From: Crocodylus rhombifer
Taxonomy: Eukaryota > Chordata > Crocodylia > Crocodylidae
NCBI GenBank assembly: GCA_038503035.1
Contig: JAVSML010019006.1
Span: forward strand, 1 to 64,000
DNA: 64,000 nucleotides
Direction: 5' to 3'
A model generated the notes under the pieces. The model was not told the DNA's origin, did not search any database, and saw only the letters and a list, made by a program, of their open reading frames with translations. Position numbers and translations under genes: made by a program. Each line of letters starts with the position of its first letter. The stretch's first letter is position 1. Positions 1 to 11,576 of the stretch are shown here, one piece after another.

Positions 1-837
1 ATCCAGGCTGACCTGGACAGGCTCAGCAAATGGGCAGACGAGAACCTGATGGTGTTTAACACCGAAAAATGCAAGGTTCTCCACCTTGGGAGGAAAAACC
101 TGCAGCACCCTTATAGGCTCGGCAGTGCTACGTTGGTTAGCACTACAGAAGAAAGAGACTTGGGAGTCATCATTGACCACAGGATGAACATGAGCCTGCA
201 CGATGCTGCGGCTAGTAAAGCGACCAAAACGCTGGCGTGCATCCATAGATGCTTCTCGAGCAAATCCCGGGACGTCATTCTCCCCTTGTACTCGGCCTTG
301 GTGAGGCCACAGCTGGAGTACTGCATCCAGTTTTGGTCCCCACAATTCAAAAAGGATGTGGAGAAGCTTGAGAGAGTCCAGAGGAGAGCCACGCGCATGA
401 TCAGAGGTCAGGAAAACAGATCTTACGATGACAGGCTGAGAGCCATGGGACTCTTTAGCCTGGAAAAGCGCAGGCTCAGGGGCGATCTGATGGCCACCTA
501 CAAGTTTCTCAGGGGTGACCACCAGGATCTGGGGGAACGTCTGTTCACCAGAGCGCCCCAAGGGATGACGAGGTTGAACGGTCACAAACTCCTGCAAGAC
601 CGTTTCAGGCTGGACATAAGGAAGAATTTCTTTACTGTCCGAGCCCCCAAGGTCTGGAGCAGCCTGCCATTGGAGGTGGTTCAAGCACCTACATTGAACA
701 CCTTCAAGAGTAAATTGGATGCTTATCTTGCTGGGATCCTATGACCCCAGCTGACTTCCTGCCCTTTGGGCAGGGGGCTGGACTCAATGATCTCCCAAGG
801 TCCCTTCCAGCCCTAATGTCTATGAAATCTATGAAAT
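1..837 (+). mobile_element. CR1 LINE, 3' part with reverse-transcriptase C-terminus (young group)
   Basis: A reading frame is open from base 1 (IQADLDRLSKWADENLM) to the stop at 742-744. It is the C-terminal part of a CR1-clade LINE ORF2 protein after the catalytic FADD box, ending in the typical LDAYLAGIL. A short 3' UTR follows (gcagggggctggactcaatg, then a polymerase-slippage tail of repeated tatgaaatc units near 819-838). The element runs out of the window on the left, so its 5' end is unknown. Compared with sister copies it has lost one codon near 198-201 but has no stop or frameshift in the visible part, which suggests a young insertion. Confidence 0.93.
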
Positions 838-1220
838 CTTCAGCCTGGAAAAGCACAGGCTCAGGGGTGGTCTGGTGGCCACCTATAAGTTTATCGGGGT
901 GACCACCAGGATCTGGGGGAACGTCTGTTCACCAGAGCGCCCCAAGGGCTGACGAGGTCGAACGGTCACAAACTCCTGCAAGACCGTTTCAGGCTGGACA
1001 TAAGGAAGAATTTCTTTCCTGTCCGAGCCCCCAAGGTCTGGAACAGCCTGCCAGCGGAGATGGTTCAAGCACCTACATTGAACACCTTCAGAGCAAATTG
1101 GATGCTTATCTTGCTGGGACCCTATGACCCCAGCTGACTTCCTGCCCTTTGGGCAGGGGGCTGGACTCGATGATCTCCCGAGGTCCCTTCCAGCCCTAAT
1201 GTCTATGAAATCTATGAAAT
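838..1220 (+). mobile_element. CR1 LINE, 5'-truncated copy abutting the previous one
   Basis: A second CR1 3' end of about 380 bases begins directly in the tail of the preceding element, in the same orientation. It corresponds to about 456-837 of the first copy and ends in the same repeated tatgaaatc tail at about 1202-1220. Two one-base losses break its frame: one at about 899 (atcggggtgacc in place of atcaggggtgacc) and one near 1090 (accttcagagc in place of accttcaagag). Other substitutions also separate it from its neighbour, so a simple tandem duplication is less likely than a second insertion into the first copy's tail. Confidence 0.9.
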
Positions 1221-4200
1221 ACTTCCGCTCTAGGCTTTTCTGTCCCAGACATTTAGAACAGTTTTTTCCAAGTGTCAGCTGCTTAAAAAATGTGCCAGCT
1301 TAAGAGCAAAGGCCAGACTTTGCTGTGACATTGCCTTCTGAACCCTGCTGATATCAGCGGCGGAGCAGGGATGAAAGGTCAGGATTTGGTTCAAAATATA
1401 GGAAATTAAGAACGATGTCATAGGCCTCAGTCAGCACCTACCATATTTATTCACGTGCATCACACACCTTTCCCCAAAAACTCAGCCCTCCCAAACCGAG
1501 GTGTGTTCCTCTAAGTGGGGAAGCTGATTTTCTTTGCTGGAATAAAAGCATGGAGCAGGAGAAGCGTGAAGACGCCGTGTTGCAAAATGGCTACCAGCTC
1601 CTTTCTCAGCCAGCAAGCCAGGAGGGGCGGACAGCTTATGGTCAAGTGCAGGGGGTAGTGTAAATGTGAATAGAGAACTGGCTCAGCCTCTCAAGCAGAC
1701 ACATGCCAGGGTCACATCTCTCTCTAATGTAGAACTGAAGTATCTGGGGGGTGGCATTGCCCGAGCAGCACTGCCATCATCAGGCAGCCCTGGCACCCGT
1801 TTGCTTGCATGGGCTGCTTCCTATTTAGAGAGGGTTCCTTTGAGCACCTGGCACATTGCACCATACAGATACTTCGCTGCTGGCTTCTGGGTAAGGAGCA
1901 GAAACTTCAGAGCTGAGAAACATTTCTTCCTATCTTGACTTTTTTCCTCCCATCTCTCTCCCTGTGGAGAAGGGGTGCTTTCCCCCCATGCTTTGGTTTC
2001 AGATGCGTCTGTATGCTGTTTCCAAAGCAGGAATACGAATTAAATCCAGCCTTTTCCCCTTGATGCTACGTGTGGTATTAAATACAAGCCCATACATTGC
2101 CAACGGGCTGAGGCCACCGTGCTCTGTGTTAAAAGAAGAATCTGCAGTTTTCCCTTTCTTCCTTTTCTGTGGGGAAGTAGAGGTCCTTTGCTGGCATCAG
2201 TGGCTTCCTCTCAACACCCACCAGGGCTTGGCCCCCACAACCGGTTTCCCTAAACATTGCAAATGTCTCCGGGTCCCTTTCTTGATTTCTTCTGACCCTA
2301 CAAGATAGTAGCAGGAGACGTGGGCTGGGCAGAATGAGGAGCTAATGATCTTTACTATCAGGAACGGATGGATGCCTGCCTGGCCTTTTAAAACCAGCTG
2401 AGCTTCCGATGGGAAAAGCGGCTGCTGCCCGCTTTTGCGGTGACCTTCGCCCCAGGGATGAGTGTGGGACGCAGTTGTGTGTACAGGGTGCGCACCCGGC
2501 TCTTAAATCCACTTGACAGACAGCACTTCTGCAGCCTGTCGTCAGGTGAATAGTGCCAGTTGGGATGAAGGCCTGGAGCCACGCTTTTCTCATAGCAAAT
2601 AGGTCACGGAAATATTCCAGCAGTAAATGTTTCCCCACCCAAAATAATGCAAAAAATGCAATTCGCCTCGCCAGCACCCACCCTAGCCTGAATGTCAGAG
2701 TTTCCTCTCCTTGGTCCATATGAGGTCGTTTCCGCTCCTTCCGGCTTGCGCTGGGCACAGCAGACCCCGGGACTGTTTCTCTGCAGCTGCCCACAGCAGG
2801 AAGCCCAGGTGCAGTCCACCTGCGGACCTGTGAGAGGCCAGGTGAGAGTCGTTAGGGCACTTCATGCTTCAACCTCTCTCCCCAAGGGGTTGACATGTCC
2901 CTGTGCCCGGGGCTGTGGGAAGGGAAGCCAGAAGAGCCCTTCTTGCCGGCTTTCCAACAGCTCAGGAGTCCCTGCAAGGGAGTCGAGGAGGATTCGCTCT
3001 TTTATCCATTTCAGTAAGCGTCTCTGAGAGGGCTGATGCCACGGGAAAGTTCAGTGTTGGTGGGAGCTCTCAGCCTGGCCTGGGACAGTTCATCACTGCT
3101 CGAAGTGAACATTGGGACGGGAACGGGTTTGGGCAGCATCAGGGATTCTTTAATGAAAGCAGGTGGCCAAGACCTAGTGCTGTGCGGGGCATTGCTTCCG
3201 TACTGGCCAACGAGGGAAGAACAGCGCCTGCTCGCTAGCTCCGCTGTGCGCCACGGCTTTCTCTGGACAGCTCCGTGCGTGCGTCCATCCCCAGGCTGCT
3301 CTGGCAGCCGCAACCAAAGACAGGGGCTCAGCAGGAAGGAGTGACCGTCCTGCCCAGAGACTGCTGCTTTTGGGGGTGGGGAAGCATCTGTCTTTGTTGT
3401 ACAAAAAGGTTTGTGCTGCAGTTGGAAGTGCCCCTCGTGTGCTGCAGCCATGTGGACCCCGAAGCCTCCTGCCTCGTTCCAGACTGATGCAGACTCTCCC
3501 AGCCAGCGTGGTGGGAGGGCACCTGCTTTCCAAAGAGCGCTTGTACCTAGTTCCTTCATCAACCTTATATTTCAAAGCCCTGGGAGCCCTGAGCAATCCG
3601 CCCCTGCAAGGCCTGAGGTAATTTTTCCGGCTGTTGAGTTTTTACAGTATTTCCAGGAAATCCTGGATCGAGTTCTTTGAAAAAGCTCTGGCCTCTGCTT
3701 GCCCTAGACTTTCAGCAATCCTGGGCTGATTAGCAGGCCTCCCTTCCCTTCCCCCAGCACATGTTGGCCCTTTCAGCATCCTCGGCTCTCCTTTCCTCCC
3801 AGCACAGTCACGCAATCCCTGGTGCCCTGCCTTTGTGATTGCTAATTATCTTATTAAAGGCTGCAGAAGTGGGTGTGACTCATTATGCATGGGTGGGTGC
3901 AACTCACTCTGCTTTCATAGTTCATTAGGTCCTCCTCTCCTCCCTCCCCTCAGGTTTCCACAAACTCTTTTGCATTTGGCTGGCATCTGCTGTTGCTCCC
4001 TACCTTAAATGGTGTGGAGTTTCCTTCTGTCCTGTCCAAACTGGTGCCTGAAAGTGTCCCTGTAGCACACAGCTATGTCTTCATCACTATGACTAGTGCA
4101 AGGCACCAACTCCAAACGAGCTGGCATGGGTACTGAAGCAGCCTAGCTCAGCAGCCAGGAGCTCATACAGGGCTGCAAAACCCACCGGAGAAGCTGGATA

Positions 4201-4440
4201 ACTGGTCATGCCTGCCATGAGCTCTTAAGCTGGCAGGCGGCAGTGTTCCCAGACATGCGCTGATAAGGGATGGAAAGCTGCTCTGATTGCAGATGTACCT
4301 GATCCTTCTGAGCAGCCCCCGCCTGCTACTTCATTCTGAAGGACATTGTTGGATGAGCAGTGTTGACCTATGGTCCTTCTGCCTCCTGCCCCAAATAGGT
4401 TCAGCATTTAGGAGCTGCAAAATTAGGATTCAGCGTCAGC
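1221..4440. other. intron upstream of exon A, no recognised feature
   Basis: This is part of the intron that ends at the exon A acceptor. Many overlapping short open frames occur on both strands, none with recognisable protein content. I looked for the preceding ST3GAL3 exon (the GYASALMTAIF-type sequence) and did not see it. No repeat was recognised here with confidence. Confidence 0.6.
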
Positions 4441-4565
4441 TGTGAGATTTGTTTGGTGATAACTTTTCTTGGACCAGCTCTATAGGTGGGAGAGATGCTA
4501 GACAAACTTTCAGGTACTTTCTTGAGTCTGGGAAAGAAGCAGATCCAGCCTAAGCTAAATACCAG
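4441..4565 (-). repeat. fragment of an unclassified reptilian repeat (same family as 11788-12084, tentative)
   Basis: The string gataacttttcttggaccag with the following cagctctataggtgggagag resembles the reverse complement of the end of the element at 11788-12084, which reads ttggtctaataaaaggtgtc. The stretch after it, up to 4860, is purine-rich with AG- and AAG-runs and has no other feature. The match is short and diverged. Confidence 0.4.
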
Positions 4566-5226
4566 GTACAACTTTTGTTTAACTCCATGATGCAAATGAA
4601 AGTAGTCACTTAGAGAAGAGGGCAGTGAAAACCTGTGGAGCTAAGGAGGGCAGTAAAAACCTTCTGAAACTAAAGAGAAGTTGTCAGAAGTAACTACAAA
4701 GCAAGTAAAAGGCAGTTGAAATAGAGGAATTTAATTATGTATAAAAGAAGTCCCTTCAGAAGGAAAGGGGGTTGTTATTACCAGTGAAGTAGAGAGAGGT
4801 TAGCCAAGAGCAGGGAAAGGGTTTATGGCTCCTTATAACGAGATGTTTACATGGGGTTTAGCGCTCAGCAAAGCCGGGCATTTCTCTTCCCCAGTCCGCA
4901 GAAGGTTGTGTGGCATTTCCTGGCATCCGTGGGGCAGGAGGCTGGGCCTGCTGTTGTGAGGCACGTCTATCTGAAGTGTCATCTGTGAAGTGAGTTCCAG
5001 GTTTCCAACGTGCCTCTGAGGTTGCGGTAACACCGCTCCTACATGCAAGCCACTTTGATTCCTCTGTGGGTGGATTCTGAAGCAGAAAGGAAACCTCATG
5101 AGTCAATTTGCTGCTGCTTTCCCCAGCCTGCCACGTGAGCATGGGATCGGTAGTTCAGCAGTGTCCCCGTCCCTCTGGCAGCAAGTTGTGCCTCAGTTAA
5201 GAGTTGTCTCTTGTTCTGTTTTTCAG

Positions 5227-5321
5227 GTTCTCCAAGCCAGCACCCATGTTCCTGGATGATTCCTTCCGGAAGTGGGCACGGATCAGGGACTTTGTACCTC
5301 CCTTCGGAATTAAAGGACAAG
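5227..5321 (+). CDS. ST3GAL3: ST3GAL3 internal coding exon A (stem/catalytic domain start)
   Basis: This is the first visible coding exon of a GT29 alpha-2,3-sialyltransferase, a type II Golgi enzyme that transfers sialic acid from CMP-Neu5Ac to galactose on N-acetyllactosamine-type chains. The 95-base exon follows a pyrimidine-rich acceptor (tgttctgtttttcag) and ends at AAG|gtatga. Its first base completes a split arginine codon (phase 2 entry). It then encodes 31 residues running from FSKPAPMFLDD to PPFGIKGQ, and its last base starts an aspartate codon (phase 1 exit). The protein is nearly the same as mammalian ST3GAL3 from about residue 101 and unlike ST3GAL1, 2 or 4. The start codon, membrane anchor and stem exons are not in the window; the preceding 5.2 kb is intron. 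Identity is from recognition of the family, not a database search. Confidence 0.96.
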
Positions 5322-6486
5322 GTATGACCAGGAGAGTAGATGTGGTCCTGCAGTTGGGTCGTTTGCCCTGCAGTTTTGGTTTCCTTTGTAAGTTCTGGGA
5401 GGCTTGTTCACCGCTGTGGTCTCATTCCAGGCTGAATGCAATGTGTGAGTCCAGGGCCGTTGCCTCTGGAGACTGGTCTCCTAACTGCTGGGCATGGGGA
5501 GTGCAGACTAGGCTGCAGGGGGATCAGAAGCAGCAGTGCCATTAGGTCCAGGATACTCTGCTGGGGAGCCTTCACCAGATGCTGCATCCCCAGCAGGGAT
5601 AGGCTGCAGGTGGTGGGCTGGCAGCAGCAGCAGTGCCCCTTCAGTCCCCTTGCTGGTGGGAGGGTGTCGTCTAGCTGATAGCCCCAAGAACAGAGAGCAG
5701 CACTGCTCACTGGTGAATTTGAACTCCATGCAATCAGTTTTTCATTTGCCACTTCAGCAGGTGGCAGCTCTACTCATGGTCTGAGGGGCCACAAAGTACT
5801 TCCATAGCTCTGCCACGTGCGGGGAGCCTGAGGCTCTTCAACAGACCAAGCCCCACTCAGATACCACAGGCACAGACTTTGCACAAGGCAGACCCACCTT
5901 GTTAGGGCCAACTCCTCTGCCTGGTCTTGGCAGCTGTCTGCATATTCGGAAATCGGCAGCTTCTCTGCAAGTCACGGCAAACTGCTGTAAGGCTGCAAAC
6001 AGACATCACGTTTGTGCCACTATAAACATTTTTATGGCAGCATGGAGCCCGAGCAAACAGTTGTCCATGCCCCTTGTTGCACCACAAATGCCCAAAATCA
6101 AGGCCATGACAAAAGGTGATAAAAATTGTGCGCTGCTTTTTTGTGACCAATGTCTGCTTACTTTATGGTGGGAGAGCGTGGGCAGCCCAGAGCTACCTGC
6201 ACTCCAGCCACCCCAGGCAGGTGGTCCCAGGGCTTCAGGGGTCTGATCCTGTGTGTATCAGGAATTCCCCAGCATGAGATTCCCCCAGTGCATGTATTGC
6301 ACTGCCATGCCTTGACTCAGGACTACAGGTGACATCTATGTCACCCAGTAAAGTGGATTAATTAGGCTGGAGAGCATCCTGGCACCTCTGATCCCGCTCC
6401 AAGGACAATATCTGTTTTATAGCCTAAGTCTCAGTGTTGCGGCTCAGGCAGGCAGAACTCAATTAAAGCAACCTGAGGCTCTAGGC
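5322..6486. other. start of the 15.4 kb intron A-B, no recognised feature
   Basis: Ordinary intronic sequence after the exon A donor. The open frames here are short, overlapping and on both strands, and none resembles a known family. Confidence 0.6.
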
Positions 6487-6776
6487 CAATGGTCCTCAAC
6501 CGCCTTAGACTCAAGGCAGCCCTTGGAAAATGCCAGCTCTTAGTTTTCACTCGTTTTTTGATAATGGAAAAATGACAGAGCAACTCTTCTGTTGCCAAGA
6601 ACTCAGCAAGCCAGAATGCCTTTTACACTCTGGATTCCTATTGGAAATTTCTGGGCTTATCTTGTGAAACCTGTCTGCACACCTCGGCGTGCTAATGTTG
6701 CATGGCGCTCCATGGCACCCTTGAAAGGATCTCCAAGCACCCCAGGGTGCTGCCGTTACCAGACTGAGAATCACTG
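6487..6776 (-). mobile_element. hAT-type non-autonomous DNA transposon, family A
   Basis: The left end reads caatggtcctcaaccgcc and the right end actgagaatcactg. These are diverged forms of the CAGTG.TTCTCAA-type inverted termini of hAT elements. The interior matches, in reverse complement, the copies at 11577, 44662 and 56435: shared pieces include the stretch around ggcacccttgaaaggatctc and the aattctggattcc-like region. Target-site duplication is not convincing (ctctaggc against ttctgcca). This is an old, diverged copy. Confidence 0.7.
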
Positions 6777-9700
6777 TTCTGCCACATCACAGTCTGGATC
6801 CCCTCTATGGCCCTGCCTGGTTCTTTTTTGGAGTGGTGGTGGCAGGGCTACATTCAGGGCATCCCACGGCAAGGAGCTATGGTAGCAGCAAGGCAGGGCC
6901 TGTTACCTACCCCAGCAGCCAAGGTGTAGCTCTTTTCATGAATAAGACAGGAGGTGTCAGTGTGGGTGGCCAGCTGCACTATCCCCCTTGGAGTGGTAGG
7001 TAGTCAACTGCACTATCCCCCAAAGACACGAGGAAGGCAGCTCCTGTTTCAGGCTCTGGGCAGACTCAGGCAGGCACCATGCAGCACTGACACAAGGAAT
7101 CCCATCATATTTTTCAAGTTTCTTTTTCACAACCGTGAGAGCTGGGCACTGCCTCCACTCCCACTTCCAGTTAAAGCACCTGGTGTGACCACCTGGCTCC
7201 AGGGCAGGGATGCCCTGGTTCCAGGACAGTTGTGCCTATTTCTCAATCCCGTCCTGGAAGTGGATTGTGTCAGCTGAGTGGGGCAGCAGGAAAGAATTCG
7301 TTGATTAAAGCCAAGACACCATTGATGAGGCTCTTCTGACTGGTGCTGTAGCCCCTCTCTCCTTGGGCTGGCATGTTTCTCTCCTGCAGCGCTGTGTGCT
7401 TCTCCCAGCCCTGGGTGCAGGGGATCTGGAAGGGGCTGCTAGGACCAGCAGTCGAAGCGCTGCCTTGAGCACAAGAGGGAACAAGCCTCTTGCAACAGGT
7501 GTGCAGCGTGGTGCATGCAAGGGCAGGCCTCCTGGCCAGGGTGGAGCAGGGCTTGTGGTGACATGTGGCTGCAGCCTGGTGCAACAGAAATCTTCTGCGT
7601 GAGCTGGATCCACGTGGAGAAACTCACCAGGAAGGGATGACGGCGTGGCCCTGGCAGCCTGCATGGGGCTTGCTGCCAGCTTGTGTCACCACCACAGTGT
7701 TATGTAAATCTGGTGTTTTATGTTGGATTTCCTCTGTTAAAAGGAGAAACAAGAAATCACCATTGTTTAAACAGCTGAGAGCTTAAGCAATGGGACGGAA
7801 ACAGCTGAATGGATTTTTTTTAATGCCCTCCTGGGACTCAGCTCTGTGCCAAGTTTCAGTCCAGAGCAATTTCTGTGTGTGGGAGGGATGAATTATAAAT
7901 CGCTGTAGACCAGGGTTTCTAATGGCCGTGCTGACAGGCCATGCGTTCTAGCGATACGAATGGCGCCCCTCTTCACGTCACACGTCACTTGGAATTCGTG
8001 CCTCGGTCTTTTCTCACCCTCTCAAGGGGCATGTCTTGGATGAATTCAGTGACTTGATGATGGGATCAACACCTCATTAGGGCCTTCAGTCAGAGCCTGT
8101 CTAATGGTATCCAAACAGCCGGCCGAGGCAGGCAGCACGGAGAGAAGTCACAGAGCTTGTGCGAGCCGAAGACAGTCAGAGCTGGGGTGCGTGTGGGAAA
8201 AGCCGGGCAGACAGGATGGCTGGGGGAGTCGTGAGGAGACATGCCTGTGTTGAAACAGATGGGGAGGGTTTCTCGGCCTGAGCGTTAGGATGCCTCTTAA
8301 TGCTCGCAGTTGAGATCGCCCAACACACATCACGCTGGGGAGAGGATTTGGTGTTTAGAGGCTTTCAGCTCTGGCCCGCTGGTGATGATGTGCTTTTGCT
8401 TATGACTTCTGCGACTAGCATCTGGCCATTGGGAGTCCTGTTGTCTTGTCCTCCAGTTAGGGACTTCTTTGTGAGGGGACATGGTGGAAGAGGTTCCCTC
8501 TGCTTCTAGCTCCTGAAAATGTCTAGCCAACCAGCTACATTTCCATTTCACTGCTTGAAGGTAACGGTGCAATAAGAAATAGTTTCTCACATCTTCTTTT
8601 GCCTCCCATTGCTGAAGCTGCCATCTCCCAGGGTTTTGCATGTATACCTTTGAATTGGAGCCTGTAGCAAGCCCCTTTTCAACTGGCTTCTTGAGTTCAT
8701 TCATTAGGGTTTCTTTTCGAAAGGATTCAGACTTCAGAGCCTTTCAGAAAAGGAGCAGATCTTGCAGGGTGCTGCATGCAGCGTGTGTTCGGCAGCCTGG
8801 AGGGTGCTGTGGACCAGTGATTTCATGTGGCTGGAGGACAAGTGAAGTGAAGCCTTCCTGTGGGCAGCCAGAACTAAACCTCGTCCCCCGCAGCAAAGCC
8901 AGGAGTGCCTGAAAGGGATCAGTCAGCAAAACCCGTGTTGGGCAGGGGTGGATCCAAGGGTGGGGGGCAGTGGCATGGCTGCACCCCCTTTCAGGTTGGG
9001 ACCACACCATGGGAGCGAGTTCCTAAGGCAGGTGAACAGATTTCCCTTCCCCTTTCTAATCAAAGAAATGCCCCCTCCCCACCCCTTCCCCCATCCCATT
9101 CCCACGCCTGCCTTTCTCTGCTGCCCCAAGGATGGAGTAGAAAATGGGAGGGAGGGAGCGTTTTCACCTGCTTTAGGATTTTAAAAACTCCCCAGAAGCT
9201 CCTGCAGCATGGTCTGCCCACACAGGGGGGCAGAGGCGTCTGGAAGCAGGGCCTGCAGCCAGCCTGAAGTGGGGGTTGCTGCTTCCTAACCCCCTTTAGG
9301 AAATCTTGGGTCAGACCCTGGTTCCCTCTTCAGAGGCCTGGGAATGGTCTTGCAACTCCTGTTCAATCTGATGTCAAGGCCTAACAAAGCCTGGGACTAG
9401 CAACTTTGCCCCTGGTTCAGGCTCCTTGTGGTATACAAGATGCTTGGCTCTCTTGGTCCATGAGTATGTAGCTCAGGAACTGGGCACCTTAGAGTAGCTG
9501 GCCCTGCCCCTTGACACAGCCTTGATGGATAAGAGCTCCTTGTCCCAGTACTGTACTCCTGCTGCCCAGGAGTCAGTCTACGGGCATATCAGGTGCAAGG
9601 GTAAAGCTCATTCCCAGGGGTTATCCACTGGAAGAGGCAAGTCTCGTTGCGAAGCCCCATGCATCCACTTACACTTGTGGGAAGGGTTTAGCTGGGGACT

Positions 9701-9784
9701 GACAAGCTTGCTGAAGCTCACACAAATAGCCTGGGTTTCTGTGACCAAGAGAAACAGGCCTTCTCCTGGAGCAGGACAGTCAGG
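6777..9784. other. intron A-B, no recognised feature
   Basis: About 3 kb of intron with no recognised exon, RNA gene or repeat. A G+C-rich block near 8930-9150 with runs of C and CCCCTTCCCC-type tracts is low-complexity only. Confidence 0.55.
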
Positions 9785-10385
9785 GTCTGTTCATCTGGAG
9801 AAGTCCCCAGTTAATCAAATACCTGGGATTCAAGCTGACGATTCCCAAGAAATGCCACACTTGGCAGGATCCCATCAGTGACGGCCCTGATCTTGCCCAG
9901 GTCTGTTTCCAGGCCCTTTTGGGGACCTGGAATTCTACATAGGACTGGCCAAGCTTGCATGTTTTCCAGCTTTGCATACAAATAATTTTGAAGGGGGACC
10001 ATCTAGGACCTGGCACCCTTGTGTATCATGGAGCATCCAGTACTTGGAAGAAATTAGAGTATCATCAAAATACACCATGACAAACTGATTTGAAGCATCC
10101 CTGAAAATGCCATTTGCAAAGAATTGGAAGGTGCCCGTGGCACTGGAGAGGTCAAAGAGCACGACAGTCCTTTCAGAAGTCCACACTGCGTGCAGAAGGC
10201 TGTCTTCTATTCACCGCTCCTTGGTGGTAGACGACACAAAGATTCAATTTGCCCTGCATGCTCTTTCCAGCAGCTCTCTATTAAAGAGCTGCAGGTACCA
10301 GATCCAGGTTATGGTTTTGTTCCACGTCCTGTATCTGCACGCAGCTGCAGGGAGCCATCTCTGTCAGGGTGAACAGGAGAAGAGA
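9785..10385 (-). pseudogene. decayed Ty3/gypsy (Metaviridae-type) reverse transcriptase
   Basis: Read on the minus strand from about 10385 downward, successive pieces in shifting frames match the order of a Ty3/gypsy reverse transcriptase. A DGSLQL segment sits near 10355 (the family's DGSLR.CVDYR region). A KTAF.TQ.G segment sits near 10190 (WKTAF.T.YG). Next come a FDLSSATGTFQFFANGIFRD segment and an NQFVMVYFDDTLI segment near 10060-10110. The latter is the catalytic box, with FDD where Y.DD is usual. A LQNYLYAKLE segment near 9980 follows, then a HFLG segment near 9850 (RFLGF.N.YRRF). Several frameshifts and at least one stop break it, so it cannot code. Gag, protease, integrase and LTRs were not recognised. 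Confidence 0.8.
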
Positions 10386-10548
10386 TGATGCCTGCAAGGT
10401 GGAGGGATGGAAGGAGCCTTTTGCCAGGTTTCCCAGACGTTGTCCTTAAAACCCATGGTTCAAGGTCCAAGAGTGAGCCCAGCTGCCTGAGCGGGGAGTG
10501 GCAGCTCCAGGGTGCAAATCTGTCAGGTGGTCGTAGGGACAAAGAATC
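10386..10548. other. short unassigned spacer between gypsy remnant and CR1
   Basis: This could be further decayed sequence of the same retrotransposon, upstream of its reverse transcriptase, but I cannot support that from the residues. Confidence 0.4.
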
Positions 10549-11000
10549 AGCATCACAGAAATTAAGGGCTGGAAGGGACCTCGAAAGATCATCGAGTCCA
10601 ACCCCCTGCTCTGGGCAGGAATACTGCTGAGGTCAAGTGATCCCAGCAAGGTGTCTGTCCAGTCTCCTCCTGAAGACTTCCAGGTTTGGGGACTGCACCA
10701 CCTCCATGGGAAGTCCATTCCAGATTCTGGTCACCCTTACCATGAAGAAGTTCTTCCTTACACCCAACCTGAAACCATCCTCTGACAGATTATGACCATT
10801 TTTCTTTGTCCTCCCCTGGGGCACCCCAGTGAACAGTGTTCCTCCCAATATTCACACTGACATGCTTATAAACGGCCACCAAATCCTCCCTCAGTCTTCT
10901 CTTCCCCAGGCTGAACAGTCCCAGATCCCTTAGTCTTTCCTTGTAAAATTTTTCTTCCAGGCCTTTAATCAAAGGGATGCAGGGGACCAATCTTCTTCCT
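10549..11000 (-). mobile_element. CR1 LINE 3' end, separate subfamily, minus strand
   Basis: The 3' terminal signature at low coordinates (agggctggaagggacctcg, then atcatcgagtccaacc) is followed by a minus-strand frame 10633-10848. That frame ends in NGLPMEVVQSPNLEVF and DRHLAGIT, the C-terminus of CR1 ORF2. A second overlapping frame covers 10790-10990 (LRDLGLFSLGKRRLREDL), so one frameshift lies between. The sequence differs clearly from the young copies elsewhere in the window, so it belongs to another CR1 subfamily. The element is 5'-truncated near 11000. Confidence 0.9.
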
Positions 11001-11576
11001 TTTTGCTAAGTACTTCTGGTCCTGGCACTTGGGCAGAATTTAGCGCCTGACTCGGAGCTCCCTGGAGCAGCTGCTGCGAAGGTGCAGTCTTGAACATACA
11101 CCGCTATCTGATAAGCGGGGGTTTGGGTGTGACCAGAAAATCACGATTGCTGGTGGGAAGCCAGCTCGACCAAAGGTTGTCTAGTGACTTCCAGCAAGTG
11201 GCTGGGTCATGCAGGTGAGTCAGGGACTGCCTCGCACAGCAAGGAAGTATTGAACACCAGCCCGGGCTAAACGTCAGGATTTCCCAGCAAGACTGAATCT
11301 GAACCTGAAGCGGTGCTGTTGTGTGCATCGCTGGGTACAGCAGAAGTGAGGAGCCCTAGGCGGATTCCACCAGGGAGGAAGGAGGTTTACACTGACCTGA
11401 GACAATGTTTGCTTTCACACAAAGGAGTGGAGCTGAGTGACAGATGGACCCGTGGTCTGACCCGACATAGCATCTCTTGTTCTGATGGCCTCCGGAAGCG
11501 CTCGTCTGTCGGAGGTGAGTGTGCGGCAGCATCCAGGGGCCACTGGAGTTTCTCGCAGGAGTGCCCTGCTGTATGG
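11001..11576. other. intron A-B, no recognised feature
   Basis: Nothing recognisable beyond short overlapping open frames on both strands. Confidence 0.5.

Noticed and set aside
1221..5226. The preceding ST3GAL3 exon (GYASALMTAIF-type)
   Set aside because: I searched the open frames and sequence by eye and found no such peptide with an acceptor and donor; it must lie upstream of the window.
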